Assembly (NCBI GenBank): GCA_937924465.1 | Contig: CALDSP010000299.1 | Coordinates: 1-17,381 of the forward strand | DNA length: 17,381 nt | Direction of reading: 5' to 3' | DNA from: an uncultured Leptospiraceae bacterium | Lineage (GTDB): Bacteria; Spirochaetota; Leptospiria; Leptospirales; Leptospiraceae | In this document: piece by piece, positions 16,533-17,381 of the stretch | Position numbering within the stretch: the first letter of the stretch is position 1 | Layout of the letters: the number at the start of each line of letters is the position of its first letter | Notes under the pieces: model-generated | Databases searched by the model: none | What the model was told of the DNA's origin: nothing | Seen by the model: the letters and a program-made list of their open reading frames with translations, nothing else | Position numbers and translations under genes: made by a program

Positions 16533-17050
16533 AGCGCTTTTACACTGTTTTAGTTTTCTGTATTCTTTCAGTTTGTTTGCATTCTCAAGAAATCATTGTA
16601 AACTTTCATGAGGAAGCAAAGAAAATAGAAAAAACTTCCAGTTTCTTTTCTATTGTTGTTTATGAAAAATCCTTAGAAACTCAACCAGAATTCAAAACAC
16701 AAAACTTAAATAAACTCTTTGATTTATACTTAACTCACTCAAAACTAGAAGATTTAATTTTACTTAAGTACAATCATACATTAGATAAAGCTCGCGAAGA
16801 AAGATACTTTAATTTAAAAAAAAATTTAGCAAACAATATAGGCATAGAATATGATCGTTTTGAAGAATTCTTAGAAATTGTATTGAGCAAAAATAGTCAA
16901 AATAGAAAAAAAAACCTCTCCCTCTTGTACTGCTTTATTAGCCTAATCGAAAACAACGAAAGAACAGTCTATTTAACACTAATCAAAAGCAACTTAATAA
17001 CTCCAATAATACCTATAGCAAAGAAAACTCTCCAGAAAAAGACGCAGTAA
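16529..17050 (+). CDS. Uncharacterised exported protein, possibly truncated
   Basis: A 173-residue protein starting inside the PBP gene stop (ATGA), so coupled to it. A Sec signal peptide spans about 1-19 (M-K-R-F-Y-T-V-L-V-F). L-S-V-C at 13-16 is a marginal spirochaete-type lipobox; cleavage after L-H-S by signal peptidase I is an alternative. The mature part is helical and Lys/Glu/Asn-rich, without a family I recognise; a short stretch (40-75) has a TPR-like helix pattern. The frame stays open for 85 further sense codons after the TAA at 17048-17050, so the real gene may be longer. Two runs of nine A (16816-16824 and 16906-16914) are spots for slippage or sequencing error. Coupling suggests an envelope role with the PBP. 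Confidence 0.65.
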   Translation: MKRFYTVLVFCILSVCLHSQEIIVNFHEEAKKIEKTSSFFSIVVYEKSLETQPEFKTQNLNKLFDLYLTHSKLEDLILLKYNHTLDKAREERYFNLKKNLANNIGIEYDRFEEFLEIVLSKNSQNRKKNLSLLYCFISLIENNERTVYLTLIKSNLITPIIPIAKKTLQKKTQ

Positions 17051-17308
17051 GTTCAAAACAAAGCAGTTAGAATAATTACAAAACCCTACCTAAAAGAAAG
17101 CAAGACTAGCCACGAAAAAAATGAACTAGCCAGATTACCTCTCAATCTGTCTATCCATCACCAAGCAATTACAACCTGGAACAAAATAAAACAATTAATT
17201 CCAACTAGAATACTACGTAAAATCGATGCAGAGCCGAACCAACAGTTTCGGTTTCATTTTCCATCCAGCAAAAGAAAACTTAACTGCATATATGAGGCAC
17301 TATACTGA
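17051..17308 (+). pseudogene. Possible continuation of the preceding gene beyond an in-frame stop
   Basis: Directly after the TAA at 17048-17050 the same frame reads 85 sense codons to TGA at 17306-17308. There is no Met, GTG or TTG codon in it, so it cannot start independently. Its C-ending codons (AAC, AGC, ATC, CAC) resemble the last 40 codons before the stop, and G+C is higher than in the other intergenic gaps. The predicted peptide is basic with P-L-N-L-S-I-H-H and F-R-F-H-F-P; I recognise no family. Alternatives are chance openness or an unrelated decayed fragment. Confidence 0.35.
17234..17260 (+). terminator. Weak hairpin followed by T-rich tract
   Basis: CCGAA (17234-17238) and TTCGG (17247-17251) can pair around an 8-base loop, followed by TTTCATTTT. 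It could be a rho-independent terminator for the PBP transcript, though the stem is only 5 bp and it lies inside the open extension described at 17051-17308. Confidence 0.3.
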
Positions 17309-17381
17309 AGTCATAAGTCGTAATTGCAGTAAAAAAATAATTTGTTAACTTAAAAGATTTGACAATCACCACTTCTTAGCA
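17309..17381. other. Gene-free end of the window
   Basis: No coding frame is supported on either strand. The only structure is a 6-bp inverted repeat, ACTGCA (17283-17288) facing TGCAGT (17325-17330), and a GTTAAC palindrome at 17344-17349. The minus strand of 17051-17381 contains only short broken frames. No tRNA, rRNA or insertion-sequence end is recognised. Confidence 0.5.

Noticed and set aside
16906..16914. Run of nine A as a programmed frameshift site
   Set aside because: Both shifted frames stop soon after the run, while the zero frame stays open beyond it.
17280..17350. Inverted repeats and GTTAAC considered as an integron attC site or insertion-sequence end
   Set aside because: The arms are only 6 bp, the core-site consensus is not met, and no integrase or transposase remnant is readable on either strand.

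Overview
This is an AT-rich bacterial segment, roughly one third G+C by eye, densely packed with genes. It most resembles a spirochaete of the Leptospira type. That is inferred from low G+C, the mix of a zinc-ribbon class A PBP, a kinase-less PASTA protein and an LPP20-like periplasmic protein, and the order priA-fmt-PASTA-rpe. No rRNA or marker gene fixes the taxonomy. I see no tRNA, rRNA, CRISPR array or intact mobile element.

Layout. (1) Positions 1-6608, plus strand: the 3' end of a polytopic membrane protein of GT-C glycosyltransferase type; a TPR protein with nearly identical tandem repeats; an all-helical 218-residue protein of unknown function; the membrane protease FtsH; an unrecognised 470-residue soluble protein right behind ftsH; and an exported LPP20-like protein. 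(2) Positions 6610-11973, minus strand: a five-gene operon joined by 4-bp overlaps or abutting codons, transcribed UDG-like protein > priA > fmt > PASTA protein > rpe. (3) Positions 12170-17050, plus strand, divergent from that operon: a membrane-anchored SpoIIE/RsbU-type PP2C phosphatase, an enoyl-CoA hydratase, a class A penicillin-binding protein with a cytoplasmic zinc ribbon, and a small exported protein. (4) Positions 17051-17381: no independent gene, but the first 255 bases stay open in the frame of the preceding gene.

How the genes fit together. The minus-strand operon combines replication restart (PriA), initiator-tRNA formylation (Fmt), a pentose phosphate enzyme (Rpe) and an envelope PASTA protein. 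In Bacillus-type Firmicutes the order priA-def-fmt-rsmB-prpC-prkC-rsgA-rpe is well known, and the PASTA protein here occupies the PrkC position without a kinase domain. FtsH, PBP1A, PASTA and the exported proteins make envelope growth and quality control the commonest theme.

Most unusual points. PriA has lost exactly the four cysteines of one of its two zinc sites while keeping the other four. Its upstream, translationally coupled neighbour looks like a family-4 uracil-DNA glycosylase that kept the four Fe-S cysteines but lost the catalytic motifs. The PASTA protein looks like a PrkC remnant. The last gene may be interrupted by a stop codon.
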